Shown here: in pieces, positions 29,358 through 38,177 of the stretch
How the letters are laid out: every line of letters begins with the position of its first letter
Numbering within the stretch: the stretch's first letter is position 1
DNA from: Planctomycetota bacterium
GTDB lineage: Bacteria > Planctomycetota > Planctomycetia > Gemmatales > Gemmataceae
Direction: 5' to 3'
NCBI GenBank assembly: GCA_009920765.1
Contig: RFZJ01000028.1
Span: 1 to 43,267 of the forward strand
Length of the DNA stretch: 43,267 nucleotides
Notes under the pieces: generated by a model
The model's input: the letters and a program-made list of their open reading frames with translations, nothing else
Databases searched by the model: none
What the model was told of the DNA's origin: nothing
Made by a program: the position numbers and the translations under genes

Positions 29358-29449
29358 TTTGTATACCCCTTATAGACTGTACGAATAAAAAATAGGCAGG
29401 TGGCCTGATCATAATTGTTTTGTGTTTATTAAACAAGTGGCTAAAACAC

Positions 29450-29482
29450 AAAAAAAGATCGCAAGCAAAATACTTGCAATCT
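29450..29482 (-). terminator. Rho-independent terminator (minus strand)
   Basis: Read on the minus strand, AGATTGCAAG and CTTGCGATCT form a 10-bp stem with one G-U pair and a 7-base loop, followed by seven T. It ends the 29503-30057 gene. A second perfect 8-bp hairpin (29480-29498, TCTGAATC / GATTCAGA) overlaps it by three bases. Confidence 0.85.
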
Positions 29483-29502
29483 GAATCGATGATTCAGATG
29501 AT

Positions 29503-30057
29503 TTAATTCTTTTTCTTGGGATTCGGCTTGTTATCTGGCTTGGCTGATCCGTCTTTTCCCGTCACCATGACCATGCTTGCAAATATTTTATTATCCTGCT
29601 TTGCGAGGGATATAGTGACTAAATGCCCCGGAATGATGTTGTCCGGTTTTGCTTCGAATCCCGGAAGATTGGGGTTGCTGCCTTTGAGTTTTTTCAAGTC
29701 CTGTGGTGTGTAAACCTTGATATTTCCTTTTTCATCAAATGCTTCGATTGGTTCTTTAAACCTGAATTTTGTGCTTTCTTTGATAGGGACTTCCAATTCT
29801 TTCCAGTCATTTTCAGCAGGCGCATTTTTACCTTTTTTCGCAGGTATATTGTTGATTGCTTTTGGACTATGAATTTGGATTATGATGGATTTTTCGGTCG
29901 GTTCAGATGCCACTTTGCCCATGATCGTGGTGCTATTTATCTTTGAAATATCAATGCGGTCCACTGGGGTCTTGTTTTTCTTTGCATCTTGGGCCAATGC
30001 AGAAAAAGATATAAATGTAAAACAAAGTAACACGAAGGCGCAAAGTTTAAGATACAT
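29503..30057 (-). CDS. Small secreted protein of unknown function
   Basis: A 184-residue protein with a clear signal peptide (YLKLCAFVLLCFTFISFSALA, cleavage before QDAKK). The mature part is Lys- and Pro-rich and contains EPIEAFDEKGNIKVYTPQDL and KLKGSNPNLPGFEAKPDNI, a pattern I recall from other planctomycete secreted proteins but cannot attach to a named family. It appears to be mostly beta strand (IIQIHSPK, HLVTISLAK, FASMVMVTG). The C-terminus is a basic tail (KPNPKKKN). AAGGTGG precedes the ATG. A good terminator follows on the same strand, so it may be a single-gene unit. Confidence 0.75.
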   Translation of the reverse strand: MYLKLCAFVLLCFTFISFSALAQDAKKNKTPVDRIDISKINSTTIMGKVASEPTEKSIIIQIHSPKAINNIPAKKGKNAPAENDWKELEVPIKESTKFRFKEPIEAFDEKGNIKVYTPQDLKKLKGSNPNLPGFEAKPDNIIPGHLVTISLAKQDNKIFASMVMVTGKDGSAKPDNKPNPKKKN

Positions 30058-30149
30058 GGTTCCACCTTGGTCTAAGGAATGAGAACTTTTAAGTAATTAA
30101 AACAATAATTTATATTATCATAAAAGATGACAAGCAATAAACTCATTTG

Positions 30150-31382
30150 TTAATTTGCAGGGGATCCCGCCAAATAACCAGTGCTCCAGGCGGCTTGGAA
30201 ATTGAACCCTCCAATGGGGCCATCGAGGTCTAAAATCTCTCCGGCAAAATAAAGCCCTTTTTTAAGCTTGCTTTCCATGGTCTTTGAATTTACTTCATCA
30301 AGATTTACCCCGCCAGTAGTTACCTCCGCCTTTGCATACCCGAGGGTGCCCGTGATCTTTATTGGTTTTGACTTGATGGATGCCACAATAGTTTTGCGCT
30401 CGTCCTTGCTGATACCTGCGCATTTTCTGTCGGCACTAAATCCGATTTGATTGAATAATCCTTCGAGAAGCCTCCGGGGTAATAGTTCCCCCAAGGCTAC
30501 AGAAAGGAGTTTTTTTCCGTCTGTCGAGGCAAGGGTTTGCAGTTTTGCTTCAAGATCAGATTCTTTGACCGAGGGCAGAAAATCCAGTTTTAGGGAACTG
30601 GTCTTAAAGTCGGAAAGGCAGTTAAGTGCCTTGCTAACATTTAATATGACTGGCCCGGATAAACCAAAATGAGTGAAGAGGAAGGATCCCCTGTCTTGCA
30701 TTAGTGGTTTTTCATTTTGGCAGGCGGTTACTCCAACATCTGGAATGGTTATACCGCTTAACTCATGCACCCATCTTGCATCTGTTTTCAATGGCGCCAG
30801 CGCAGGTTGAGTTTCTTTAATCGTATGGCCAAATTTCATGGCAAACTTATAGCCATCGCCAGTTGTTCCGCATCCAGGGAAGGAAAGTCCACCTGTGGTG
30901 AGGATGATTTTTTTTGCGTGGAAATTGTTGATAGGTGTTTTTAAAAGAAACCCTAGTTCGGAGGGGTCGATATCCAGTACCGGGGTTTCAAGCATCAGCG
31001 TTGAGTTTTCTTTTTTTAGCTGATTAAGCAGAGCATCAAGAACATCAAGGGCTTTGTTGCTGACTGGGAATATTTTTCCTGTGGGTTCGATCTTGGTTGC
31101 AACACCCGCCTGATTGAAAAAGCGAATTGTTTCTTCCACACTAAAGGCAGCTAGAGGAGAGTGAAGGAATTTTCCGTTATTCCCAAAGGCTTTGACAATG
31201 CCTCGATTATCCGTGTTGTGGGTAATGTTGCATCGTGTGCCACCGGACATAAGTATTTTTACGCCTGGCTTCCTGTTTTTTTCAAGAACAAGGGTTTTGG
31301 CTCCCGACTTTCCGGCAGATATGCCTGCCAAAAGGCCTGCAGCTCCTGCTCCAATGACGATGACATCCCAGTTCATATCCAT
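30150..31382 (-). CDS. HI0933/BaiN-family flavoprotein
   Basis: A 410-residue NAD(P)/FAD-dependent oxidoreductase of the HI0933-like family. FAD-binding motif VIVIGAGAAGLLAGISAGKSG at the N-terminus (about 7-27), then the family signature KILMSGGTRCNITH (42-55), TTGGLSFPGCGTTGDGY in the middle and the terminal GLYFAGEILDLDGPIGGFNFQ with AWSTG. Members reduce unsaturated substrates such as bile-acid intermediates in gut bacteria, or are uncharacterised. The start could be the ATG at 31382 or the ATG at 31376, two codons on; neither has a strong Shine-Dalgarno sequence. It lies 31 bases after the phosphohexomutase gene on the same strand. Confidence 0.9.
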   Translation of the reverse strand: MDMNWDVIVIGAGAAGLLAGISAGKSGAKTLVLEKNRKPGVKILMSGGTRCNITHNTDNRGIVKAFGNNGKFLHSPLAAFSVEETIRFFNQAGVATKIEPTGKIFPVSNKALDVLDALLNQLKKENSTLMLETPVLDIDPSELGFLLKTPINNFHAKKIILTTGGLSFPGCGTTGDGYKFAMKFGHTIKETQPALAPLKTDARWVHELSGITIPDVGVTACQNEKPLMQDRGSFLFTHFGLSGPVILNVSKALNCLSDFKTSSLKLDFLPSVKESDLEAKLQTLASTDGKKLLSVALGELLPRRLLEGLFNQIGFSADRKCAGISKDERKTIVASIKSKPIKITGTLGYAKAEVTTGGVNLDEVNSKTMESKLKKGLYFAGEILDLDGPIGGFNFQAAWSTGYLAGSPAN

Positions 31383-31413
31383 AAATTTCAGCCTGCCTGC
31401 AAAAATCAGAAGA

Positions 31414-33354
31414 TCAGGATTTTAAATCAGCAGGAGTCATTCCTATGGTTTTTAAGGCTTGGGCGAAGAAATCATCCCCGGCTTTTTTCATCAGATCATT
31501 TACTTTCAGGCATTCTGCTTGCCATTGCTCGTCATTTACACCTTGTGCGCGTGGTGCAGTGCATACCTCAAGGTAGATTTTTGCCTTGGGTTCGGTTCCA
31601 CTCGGTCGGAGCGCAATTTTTGCGAATTCTCCGCATCGATATACCAGCACATTTCGTGAGGCTGCATCGGTTTTACTTTTAATGGGGCCAAGCTTGCCGG
31701 TGGTATCTAGGAAATCAGTAACTGAAGTAACCTTCATGCCTCCAATTTCTTTTGGAGGATTTTTTCTAAGTTTATCCAGCATATTTGTCATCAAGGCTTT
31801 GCCTTCAACGCCTGGCAATGCAATTGGCAATCCTAAATTGCGATAATAACCAAACCTTTCAAACAATTGGTTGAGATATTGAAGAGGTGTAGTGTCGTTT
31901 CTGAAAAGATATAGCGCCCATTCAGCAAACAACAAGGCAGCAGCTCCTGCATCTTTGTCGCGTATTTTATCTGTACTTAAAATGCCGTGGCTTTCTTCTG
32001 ATGCGATGATGAAGTCGTTTGGCATCCCAGTAACATGCAGGTATTTTCCTGTGTTTTCAAGTTGCCAAAGAACATCGGATACATACTTGAAACCAACCAG
32101 CAGATCATCGAGGAGTTGAACTTTAAAATGCTTTGCGATTCTGCTGATCATTCCTGTGGTAACTTCTGTTTTAACAACTATTGCGTTGGGAGAGAGCTTG
32201 TTATTTTGGGCAAGCATTTCGAGTTTGAAGCAGGTTGAAATGGCGGCGATTTCGTTGCCATTGACATAACGCCAGCCTCCTTGATCGTTAGGAATCATGG
32301 CGCCTAACCGATCTGCATCTGGGTCGGTGGCAAGGAGAAGGTGGGCGTTATGAGATTTTGCAACGGCTTCGGCCCGATCCAGGCATTCAGGTATTTCCGG
32401 GTTGGGAGTTTTTGTTACATTTGGAAATTGGCCGTCTGCAGACATTTGTTCTGGAACTGGGATGACATTAAATCCCTGCTTTTGCAGGATTTCCATGCTT
32501 GTCATTGATCCCACGCCATGCAGCGGGCTAAACACAACCTTGAAGGTTTCGTTCTTGGGTGATGGAACAAGGCTTTGAGCGCAACAAAGTGCTATATATT
32601 GTTTGTGTGGTTCATCAGAAATGAATTGTATGAAATTCTTTTTTACAGCTTCGTCCCATGACATGATGTGGATGTCTTGAACCAAGTCGACAAGGTCTGC
32701 CATGATTTGATCATTTGGAGGGACAGGTTGCCCGCCTCTTTCATCGTAGAATTTTCCACCGTTGTCATCGGGTGGGTTATGTGATGCAGAAATATTCAAT
32801 CCGCCTTGGGCCTTTAAAAACCTGATGGAAAAAGATAGTTCGGGTGTGGCAATATAATGGGTGCTATTTAAAGGAAGAGTGTAGGTATAAATTCCATTGG
32901 CTGCATAAACTCTCGCAGCGTATGCAGCAAGTTCTTTCGATGAAAGATTTAATGTGGGGTTGGGTAGCTTTGGATTATACTGTTTGCGCTTATCCATGAA
33001 ACATCGAACATCATAAGCTAGTGCCACATGTATTTTTTTAAGATTTGGAAATTGGTGTTTGAGGTATTGGCAATGGCCCTGGACGGAAGCGCCCAAAGTC
33101 CAAAGATTCATGCGGTTAGGACCCACTCCCACGGGGCCTCTTCTTCCACCGGTGCCGAAGGGGAGAATTTGTGAAAAACGATCTAGCAACCCGGCCCACT
33201 TCTTCTCTGAAATCAAATATTCGATTTGGGGACGGTACTCTTTGAATTCTTCATGAGTAAGCCATAGCTCTAGATTATGAAGTGCCTGTTTTTTGATTTC
33301 TTCCGGAGCTTCCAACGATAAAATTGATTCTTTAGTTAAAGCAGACAATTGCAT
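31414..33354 (-). CDS. Phosphoglucomutase/phosphomannomutase family protein
   Basis: Interconverts 1- and 6-phosphates of hexoses. The 646-residue protein has the family's four sites: the phosphoserine loop in GGLNISASHNPPDDNGGK, the metal loop DPDADR, the sugar-binding loop ASEESHGIL and the phosphate-binding loop RPSGTEPKAK; FGTGGRRGPVG is at the N-terminal end of domain 1. A frame open from 33435 exists, but the ATG at 33354 has AGGGTG 7 bases upstream and gives the expected N-terminus. It is longer than typical PGM (about 550), resembling the PGM2-like group. Product glucose 1-phosphate would feed GlgC. Which sugar is preferred is not visible. Confidence 0.92.
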   Translation of the reverse strand: MQLSALTKESILSLEAPEEIKKQALHNLELWLTHEEFKEYRPQIEYLISEKKWAGLLDRFSQILPFGTGGRRGPVGVGPNRMNLWTLGASVQGHCQYLKHQFPNLKKIHVALAYDVRCFMDKRKQYNPKLPNPTLNLSSKELAAYAARVYAANGIYTYTLPLNSTHYIATPELSFSIRFLKAQGGLNISASHNPPDDNGGKFYDERGGQPVPPNDQIMADLVDLVQDIHIMSWDEAVKKNFIQFISDEPHKQYIALCCAQSLVPSPKNETFKVVFSPLHGVGSMTSMEILQKQGFNVIPVPEQMSADGQFPNVTKTPNPEIPECLDRAEAVAKSHNAHLLLATDPDADRLGAMIPNDQGGWRYVNGNEIAAISTCFKLEMLAQNNKLSPNAIVVKTEVTTGMISRIAKHFKVQLLDDLLVGFKYVSDVLWQLENTGKYLHVTGMPNDFIIASEESHGILSTDKIRDKDAGAAALLFAEWALYLFRNDTTPLQYLNQLFERFGYYRNLGLPIALPGVEGKALMTNMLDKLRKNPPKEIGGMKVTSVTDFLDTTGKLGPIKSKTDAASRNVLVYRCGEFAKIALRPSGTEPKAKIYLEVCTAPRAQGVNDEQWQAECLKVNDLMKKAGDDFFAQALKTIGMTPADLKS

Positions 33355-33420
33355 TGATTGCACCCTACAAAAAAATAATGAAGTAAATCCCGTTAACCCA
33401 ACCCGTAAAAGTGATAATCT

Positions 33421-33456
33421 AGACAGTGTGGACAATTATTGCAATTGGAACTGTCT
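33421..33456. promoter_or_regulatory. Inverted repeat between divergent pgm-like gene and mnmG
   Basis: AGACAGT (33421-33427) and ACTGTCT (33450-33456) form a 7-bp inverted repeat, with an inner CAATT / AATTG pair (33433-33437 and 33443-33447). It lies in the 139-base gap between two diverging genes, where an operator or overlapping promoters would be expected. No known operator consensus is recognised. Confidence 0.35.
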
Positions 33457-33493
33457 GATTGAGTTTCACTAATCGTAGGAATGGTCTTAAACC

Positions 33494-35335
33494 ATGAAAT
33501 ACCCGCTGGAATTCGAATTTGATGTTGTTGTTGTAGGAGGAGGCCACTCTGGCATTGAAGCTGCTTTGGCTTCTGCAAGGCTGGGTCTTAAAACTGCTTT
33601 ATTAACAATGAGCGCTGAAACCGTTGGATTAATGAGTTGTAATCCTGCGATTGGCGGAATAGCCAAGGGGCAAATCGTTCGGGAAATTGATGCGTTGGGC
33701 GGAGAAATGGGCAAACTCACTGATGCCACTGCCATCCAATTTCGAATGCTTAATTTGACCAAGGGGCCTGCCATGCATTCCCCCAGAGCACAAGCCGACA
33801 AAAAACAGTACCAGATCCAAGCTAAGTGGACTGTCGAAAAGCAGGAAAATCTCACACTTCGCCAAGAAATGGTGGAAAATATCCTCCTTGAAGATTCCAC
33901 CCAGGATGATGGTTCGGTACGAACTGTAAAAGGTGTTATTTGCAGAGGAAATACACTTTATCGCGCCCATGCAGTTGTTCTTACTACGGGTACATTTCTT
34001 AAAGCCATTATGCACACAGGCGAAGCAAAATCCCAAGGAGGCAGGGCAGGGGACGGATCTTCAGAAAGTCTTAGTGAGAGCTTAATTGCTTGTGGGTTTC
34101 AACTGGAAAGATTTAAAACGGGAACACCCTGCAGGCTTAATGGTAGAACGATTGACTTCACTAAAATTGAAGCGCAGCCAGGTGATATTAATCCAAGGCC
34201 TTTTAGCTTTTCGACTAAGAAAATCGAGCAGGAGCAGGTTCCCTGCCATATCACCTACACCAACCCCCAGGTGCATGATCTAATCCGTGGGAATTTGCAT
34301 CGTGCGCCCATGTATTCGGGCCAAATCAAATCGCAAGGCCCTCGTTATTGCCCTTCAATAGAAGATAAAATCGTTCGTTTTGCAGATAAAGACAGGCACC
34401 AGATTTTTCTTGAGCCCGAAGGGCGCACCACCAGTGAATATTATTGCAATGGCATCAGCACCAGCCTTCCGAAGGATGTGCAGCAGAAAATGCTTGCGTT
34501 AATACCGGGTTTGGAAAAGGCAGAGATTCTTCGCTGGGGATATGCTGTGGAGTACGATTATTCGCCACCCACGCAATTGCATCCAACCTTGGAAACTAAG
34601 TTCATTGCAAACCTTTATTTTGCAGGCCAGATCAACGGGACTACTGGGTATGAAGAGGCTGCAGCGCAAGGTTTGATGGCGGGTATCAATGCTGCCTTGA
34701 AAATTAAAAACCAACCACCTCTTATTCTTGATCGAAGTCAGGCATACATTGGTGTCTTGATCGACGATTTAGTGACCAGGGGTGTTGATGAACCCTATCG
34801 GATGTTTACCAGCAGGGCTGAGTATAGGTTGCAGTTGCGTCACGATAATGCGGATCGAAGGCTTAGCCCTACTGGCCGTGAAATTGGTTTGGTCAATGAT
34901 GAGGCTTGGAGCAGGTTGCAAGAGAAAGAAAAAGTAATTGAAGAAACTGTAAAGGTTTTGCGAGAAAATTATTTTGAGCACGCTTCGCTAGAGCAGTGGT
35001 TGCGAAGGCATGATGTGGATTGGCAAGCATTGGTCGGAATGGCGCAGGAAAAGCTAGGATTAAAATTCGACCTTCCTAAAGAAGTGGAAGAGCAGATTGA
35101 ACTAGAAATCAAGTATGCGGGTTATATCAACAGGCAGACCGTGCAGATTGAGCGATTTCAAAAGTTGGAGACAAAGGCTATACCCGCCAATTTTGATTAT
35201 CTTGCAATTGCGCACTTGAGAAGAGAAGCCAAGGAGAAGTTCAACAAAATAAAGCCTGTAAATATTGGTCAGGCAGGCCGAATCAGCGGAATTAGTCCCT
35301 CGGATATAGCTGTATTGTTGCTATATTTAAAATAA
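33494..35335 (+). CDS. mnmG: tRNA uridine-5-carboxymethylaminomethyl modification enzyme MnmG
   Basis: FAD-dependent partner of MnmE in modifying U34 of tRNAs that read two-codon boxes. The 613-residue protein is full length for the family: [21 protein letters not shown] at the N-terminus (FAD), [13 protein letters not shown], then [30 protein letters not shown], the FAD segment [21 protein letters not shown] and the C-terminal [11 protein letters not shown]. Catalytic-cysteine contexts CNPAIGG and GTPCRL are present. The usual partner gene may be the MnmE-like GTPase at 1653, far away in this window. The start ATG has a weak AGGA some 13 bases upstream. Confidence 0.96.
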   Translation: MKYPLEFEFDVVVVGGGHSGIEAALASARLGLKTALLTMSAETVGLMSCNPAIGGIAKGQIVREIDALGGEMGKLTDATAIQFRMLNLTKGPAMHSPRAQADKKQYQIQAKWTVEKQENLTLRQEMVENILLEDSTQDDGSVRTVKGVICRGNTLYRAHAVVLTTGTFLKAIMHTGEAKSQGGRAGDGSSESLSESLIACGFQLERFKTGTPCRLNGRTIDFTKIEAQPGDINPRPFSFSTKKIEQEQVPCHITYTNPQVHDLIRGNLHRAPMYSGQIKSQGPRYCPSIEDKIVRFADKDRHQIFLEPEGRTTSEYYCNGISTSLPKDVQQKMLALIPGLEKAEILRWGYAVEYDYSPPTQLHPTLETKFIANLYFAGQINGTTGYEEAAAQGLMAGINAALKIKNQPPLILDRSQAYIGVLIDDLVTRGVDEPYRMFTSRAEYRLQLRHDNADRRLSPTGREIGLVNDEAWSRLQEKEKVIEETVKVLRENYFEHASLEQWLRRHDVDWQALVGMAQEKLGLKFDLPKEVEEQIELEIKYAGYINRQTVQIERFQKLETKAIPANFDYLAIAHLRREAKEKFNKIKPVNIGQAGRISGISPSDIAVLLLYLK

Positions 35336-35816
35336 AGATTTGAAGAACTTTGACCAAGAAAAGTATGACTCGGGTTGTTTATACTCAATAATACAAATCA
35401 ATTTTTATCAAAACTTAAAGTGATATGAATAATTTTAATTCATAAAAGAAGGTTAAACGCAGGTTGCCCATCTTTACTTGTTGACAATATGGGTCAAGAA
35501 GGTAAGATGATCTTGGCTGAACAATCGATTTAATCGGTTTATTTTGTTTATTTTAACAAGTGTTTTAAGCTCGCTAAATGGAGAACCTTGTAAGGTTGGT
35601 ATGATCCTATTGAAATCGTGCCTTGCACAAAATTAGTTCTTCATGGTAAGCAAGTAGATATAGGGCAGACTGGATGACTCACAGTTTGCATTTGAGATAT
35701 GGTTTACGGTAATCAAGGTGGTTCAAGGAAGAATCTTGGGTGAACTTTCATCTTGCGTGAAGATGATTTTGTTAACTCAAAAAAGCTGGCTAGCTGGTGC
35801 CAGGAAGGACATAAAG
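35336..35816. other. Intergenic region with candidate regulator promoter
   Basis: A 481-base AT-rich gap between mnmG and the response regulator. It holds a TTGACA / TAAGAT pair with a 16-base spacer (35481-35508), a small AACCTT / AAGGTT hairpin (35584-35597) and an in-frame open stretch from a GTG at 35718 that I do not regard as coding. I see no tRNA or other gene. Confidence 0.5.
35481..35508 (+). promoter_or_regulatory. Candidate sigma-70-type promoter upstream of response regulator
   Basis: A perfect TTGACA (35481-35486) and a TAAGAT (35503-35508, four of six matches to TATAAT) with 16 bases between them. This would give a leader of about 300 bases before the regulator start at 35817. 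It is a sequence match only. Confidence 0.35.
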
Positions 35817-36407
35817 ATGAAAACTGTTTTTACGACTGGAGAGGCTGCTAAAATTTGTAAAGTAAGCCAACAGACAATCATCCGTTGTTTCGACAACGGC
35901 CAACTCAAAGGGTTCCGAGTTCCTGGTTCCCGTTTTCGTAGGATTCCTCGTGAATCCCTCTACAAATTCATGAAAGATAATGGTATTCCCACGGATGCAC
36001 TGGAAAGCGGCAAAAGAAAAGTTCTGCTCGTTGATGACGATACAGAATTGTTGGAGTTGATGAACAAGGTCATTGAAGATGATGGCCGTTTTGAAGTTCG
36101 CGTTGCGACCAATGGGTTTGATGCTGGCATGATGGTTAAGGAATATCGTCCTGATGTGATTGTTCTTGATGTGATGTTGCCCGATATTAATGGCAAGGAA
36201 GTTTGCCATAGGGTTCGTGCTGACAACACACTTGAAGAAGTTCGAATTCTTTGCATCAGCGGTATGATCGAAGAAGATAAGATTCAAGAACTTCGTCTAG
36301 CTGGTGCCGATGATTTTCTCAATAAACCCTTCGAGATCGAAGATCTTATTGACCGCATGTGTCAGTTGATGGATATTGAATCTGCATCAACGACAGCTGC
36401 AAGATAA
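35817..36407 (+). CDS. Response regulator with N-terminal excisionase-like HTH and C-terminal receiver
   Basis: A 196-residue two-component regulator with its DNA-binding part first. Residues 1-56 form a MerR/excisionase-type HTH (TTGEAAKICKVSQQTIIRC, then GFRVPGSRFRRIPRESLYKF). Residues 68-185 are a receiver domain with acidic pocket D73/D74, phosphoacceptor D118 (IVLDVMLPD), S148 at the switch position and K170 (FLNKPFE). The start at 35817 has AGGAAGGA upstream at good spacing; an open frame from GTG at 35718 would add 33 residues with no Shine-Dalgarno support. This HTH-then-receiver order is opposite to most response regulators and is characteristic of planctomycetes. The histidine kinase gene follows beyond a terminator. 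Confidence 0.9.
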   Translation: MKTVFTTGEAAKICKVSQQTIIRCFDNGQLKGFRVPGSRFRRIPRESLYKFMKDNGIPTDALESGKRKVLLVDDDTELLELMNKVIEDDGRFEVRVATNGFDAGMMVKEYRPDVIVLDVMLPDINGKEVCHRVRADNTLEEVRILCISGMIEEDKIQELRLAGADDFLNKPFEIEDLIDRMCQLMDIESASTTAAR

Positions 36408-36429
36408 TTTTGATTGGATGATAACTTGT

Positions 36430-36471
36430 GGGGAAGGACTCTGAATTGTAGAGTCCTGCCCCTCATTTTTT
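36430..36471 (+). terminator. Rho-independent terminator after response regulator
   Basis: A 13-bp stem with one A-G mismatch: GGGGAAGGACTCT (36430-36442) and AGAGTCCTGCCCC (36450-36462), a 7-base loop, then a six-T run (36466-36471). It may limit readthrough into the kinase gene that starts 26 bases later, making the kinase less expressed than the regulator. Confidence 0.9.
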
Positions 36472-36497
36472 ACACTGCCTTTTGATGGAGTATGCCT

Positions 36498-38153
36498 GTG
36501 GCAGCTTTGGCCGAGCATGGAAGTTCGGCAACATTTTTAAATTTGATGATGAAAACCCCTTGGCTTTTGCCCAGGCTTTCTTCTGTATCTGATTTTATAT
36601 TCAAGCCTTTGTCTGAATCTTGGCTTGATATTAAGACTGATCCAGGTGCTGTTTATTTTCTATTGCGTTATTCAGATGCACATTCCGATGCTGATTTTCC
36701 CAATTGCTTAGAAGTCTCCAGGCCGGCAGTCTCGGAAATTGTGCTTTCCCTGTTGCGGATGGGGTTTACCCTTGATGCTCCTTTGGTGAGTAATGATTCC
36801 CTGGTTAATGCGTTGTGTCGGGCTGCGGTTGCTTCCGAAATTGCCGGTATGACAGGCAAGGTTTCGAGTGAAGCTGCTTGGGTTGGTGCATTGTTTTTTG
36901 ATTTTAAATCATTGGCCAAAAATCATGGTCAAGAGCAAACAGATAATGCAACCCTGATGCGTCAGTATGGTTTACCAGTCTGGTTGAGGCTTGTTAATTT
37001 ATTGTCAGGAAAAAACGGACTTGAGATGGCGAATGCTGCGGGCTTGCATCCATGTCTGGGTGAAATATTATTGATTGCTGATCTATGTACCCGTGATGGG
37101 CAGGCTGGAAAATCTTTGTCAGTTAGACATTGGGAAAAGAAATTAAACCATCCCGGACTTTTGGAAAAAATCAATGTTGGTGCAATCGTTAACAAATGGT
37201 TTGGTGGAAACATCAGGACTTTTGTAGATTCCAGAAGAAAGACGCCAGAAAGTGTGATGGCAGATTGCTTCCAGTTTGCAATTGATAGTATTCATGAAAA
37301 TCGACTGATTCAGGCCCGTGATAATGTTGAATCTGAAGTATACAAAGCAGCTTTGCAAAATCATATTCAATCCGGATCGCAGCGTTTAAATGAAATGAAA
37401 TTGCAATCGGTAGTTGAACTTGCTGCTGGTGCAGGGCATGAATTCAATAACCCTCTTGCGGTTATACAAGGGCAATCACAATTTATTCTGGCCAGGATGG
37501 ATGATCTGGAGATTGATGAGACTAGAGAAAAACTTAAAGATTCTTTGGAAAGCATAGTCAGGCAGGCAAAACGAATCAACTTGATTCTTCGTAATTTGAT
37601 GCAGTTTGCCAGGCCTAGTATTCCTGCACCTGCCAAATTGGATTGTAAAGGAATTGTTGAATCAGTAGTAGAAAAGCTGGAAGATTGGGTCAAAGAAAAG
37701 CGAGTGAAGTTGTCTTTAGTCGGGGATGAGCTTTTTAATTGTTCAATTTTTGCTGATCCCGAGCATGCTCGAACCATCCTGGAAAACGTGGTTCGTAATG
37801 CAATTGAAGCTGCCGGCATTGAGGGCTGGGTGAGGATTGGTGTGCAAAATTCCGGATCAGGCTATAGGGTGTTTTTTGTGGAAGACAGCGGCCCTGGCCC
37901 AGCAGTTGAAGATGTTGCAAACTTGTTTGACCCCTTTTTTTCTGGCAGACAGGCAGGCAGGGGGAAAGGTTTGGGCCTCTCTGTTGCATGGAGACTGATC
38001 AAGCTTAATAAAGGCAATATTTCTTTTGTTTTGCCATCTGGTTTTAAACCAACGCGATTTGAAATTAGTTTTCCAATGGATGAAATTGCAGCATCGAATT
38101 TTTCAGACCAAGGTCTTTCTGATTTTCAAAACACTGCAATCAAGGCTGCATGA
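36498..38153 (+). CDS. Sensor histidine kinase with HDOD-like N-terminal region
   Basis: A 551-residue kinase without visible membrane segments. The C-terminal half has the H-box histidine in GAGHEFNNPLAV (about 312-323), then the N-box ENVVRNAIEAAG, G1 EDSGPGPAVED, F-box LFDPFFSGR and G2 GKGLGLSVAW. The N-terminal 250 residues resemble an HDOD-type helical domain (AAVASEIAGMTGKVSSEAAWVGALFFDF), without an HD pair. The ATG at 36492 is only one base from the GGAG, whereas the GTG at 36498 is 7 bases from it, so GTG is the more likely start. It probably acts on the upstream HTH-receiver protein, an inference from adjacency. Signal unknown. Confidence 0.87.
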   Translation: MAALAEHGSSATFLNLMMKTPWLLPRLSSVSDFIFKPLSESWLDIKTDPGAVYFLLRYSDAHSDADFPNCLEVSRPAVSEIVLSLLRMGFTLDAPLVSNDSLVNALCRAAVASEIAGMTGKVSSEAAWVGALFFDFKSLAKNHGQEQTDNATLMRQYGLPVWLRLVNLLSGKNGLEMANAAGLHPCLGEILLIADLCTRDGQAGKSLSVRHWEKKLNHPGLLEKINVGAIVNKWFGGNIRTFVDSRRKTPESVMADCFQFAIDSIHENRLIQARDNVESEVYKAALQNHIQSGSQRLNEMKLQSVVELAAGAGHEFNNPLAVIQGQSQFILARMDDLEIDETREKLKDSLESIVRQAKRINLILRNLMQFARPSIPAPAKLDCKGIVESVVEKLEDWVKEKRVKLSLVGDELFNCSIFADPEHARTILENVVRNAIEAAGIEGWVRIGVQNSGSGYRVFFVEDSGPGPAVEDVANLFDPFFSGRQAGRGKGLGLSVAWRLIKLNKGNISFVLPSGFKPTRFEISFPMDEIAASNFSDQGLSDFQNTAIKAA

Positions 38154-38177
38154 TAAAACCCATAGGTTTTAAGAAAA

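Noticed and set aside
33355..33493. Replication origin near mnmG (gidA)
   Set aside because: mnmG lies near oriC in many bacteria, but I see only one near-match to a DnaA box (33427-33435, one mismatch) and no dnaA, dnaN or AT-rich repeat cluster.
35718..35816. 33-residue N-terminal extension of the response regulator from a GTG
   Set aside because: No Shine-Dalgarno sequence before 35718, while 35817 has a strong one and gives the normal HTH N-terminus.
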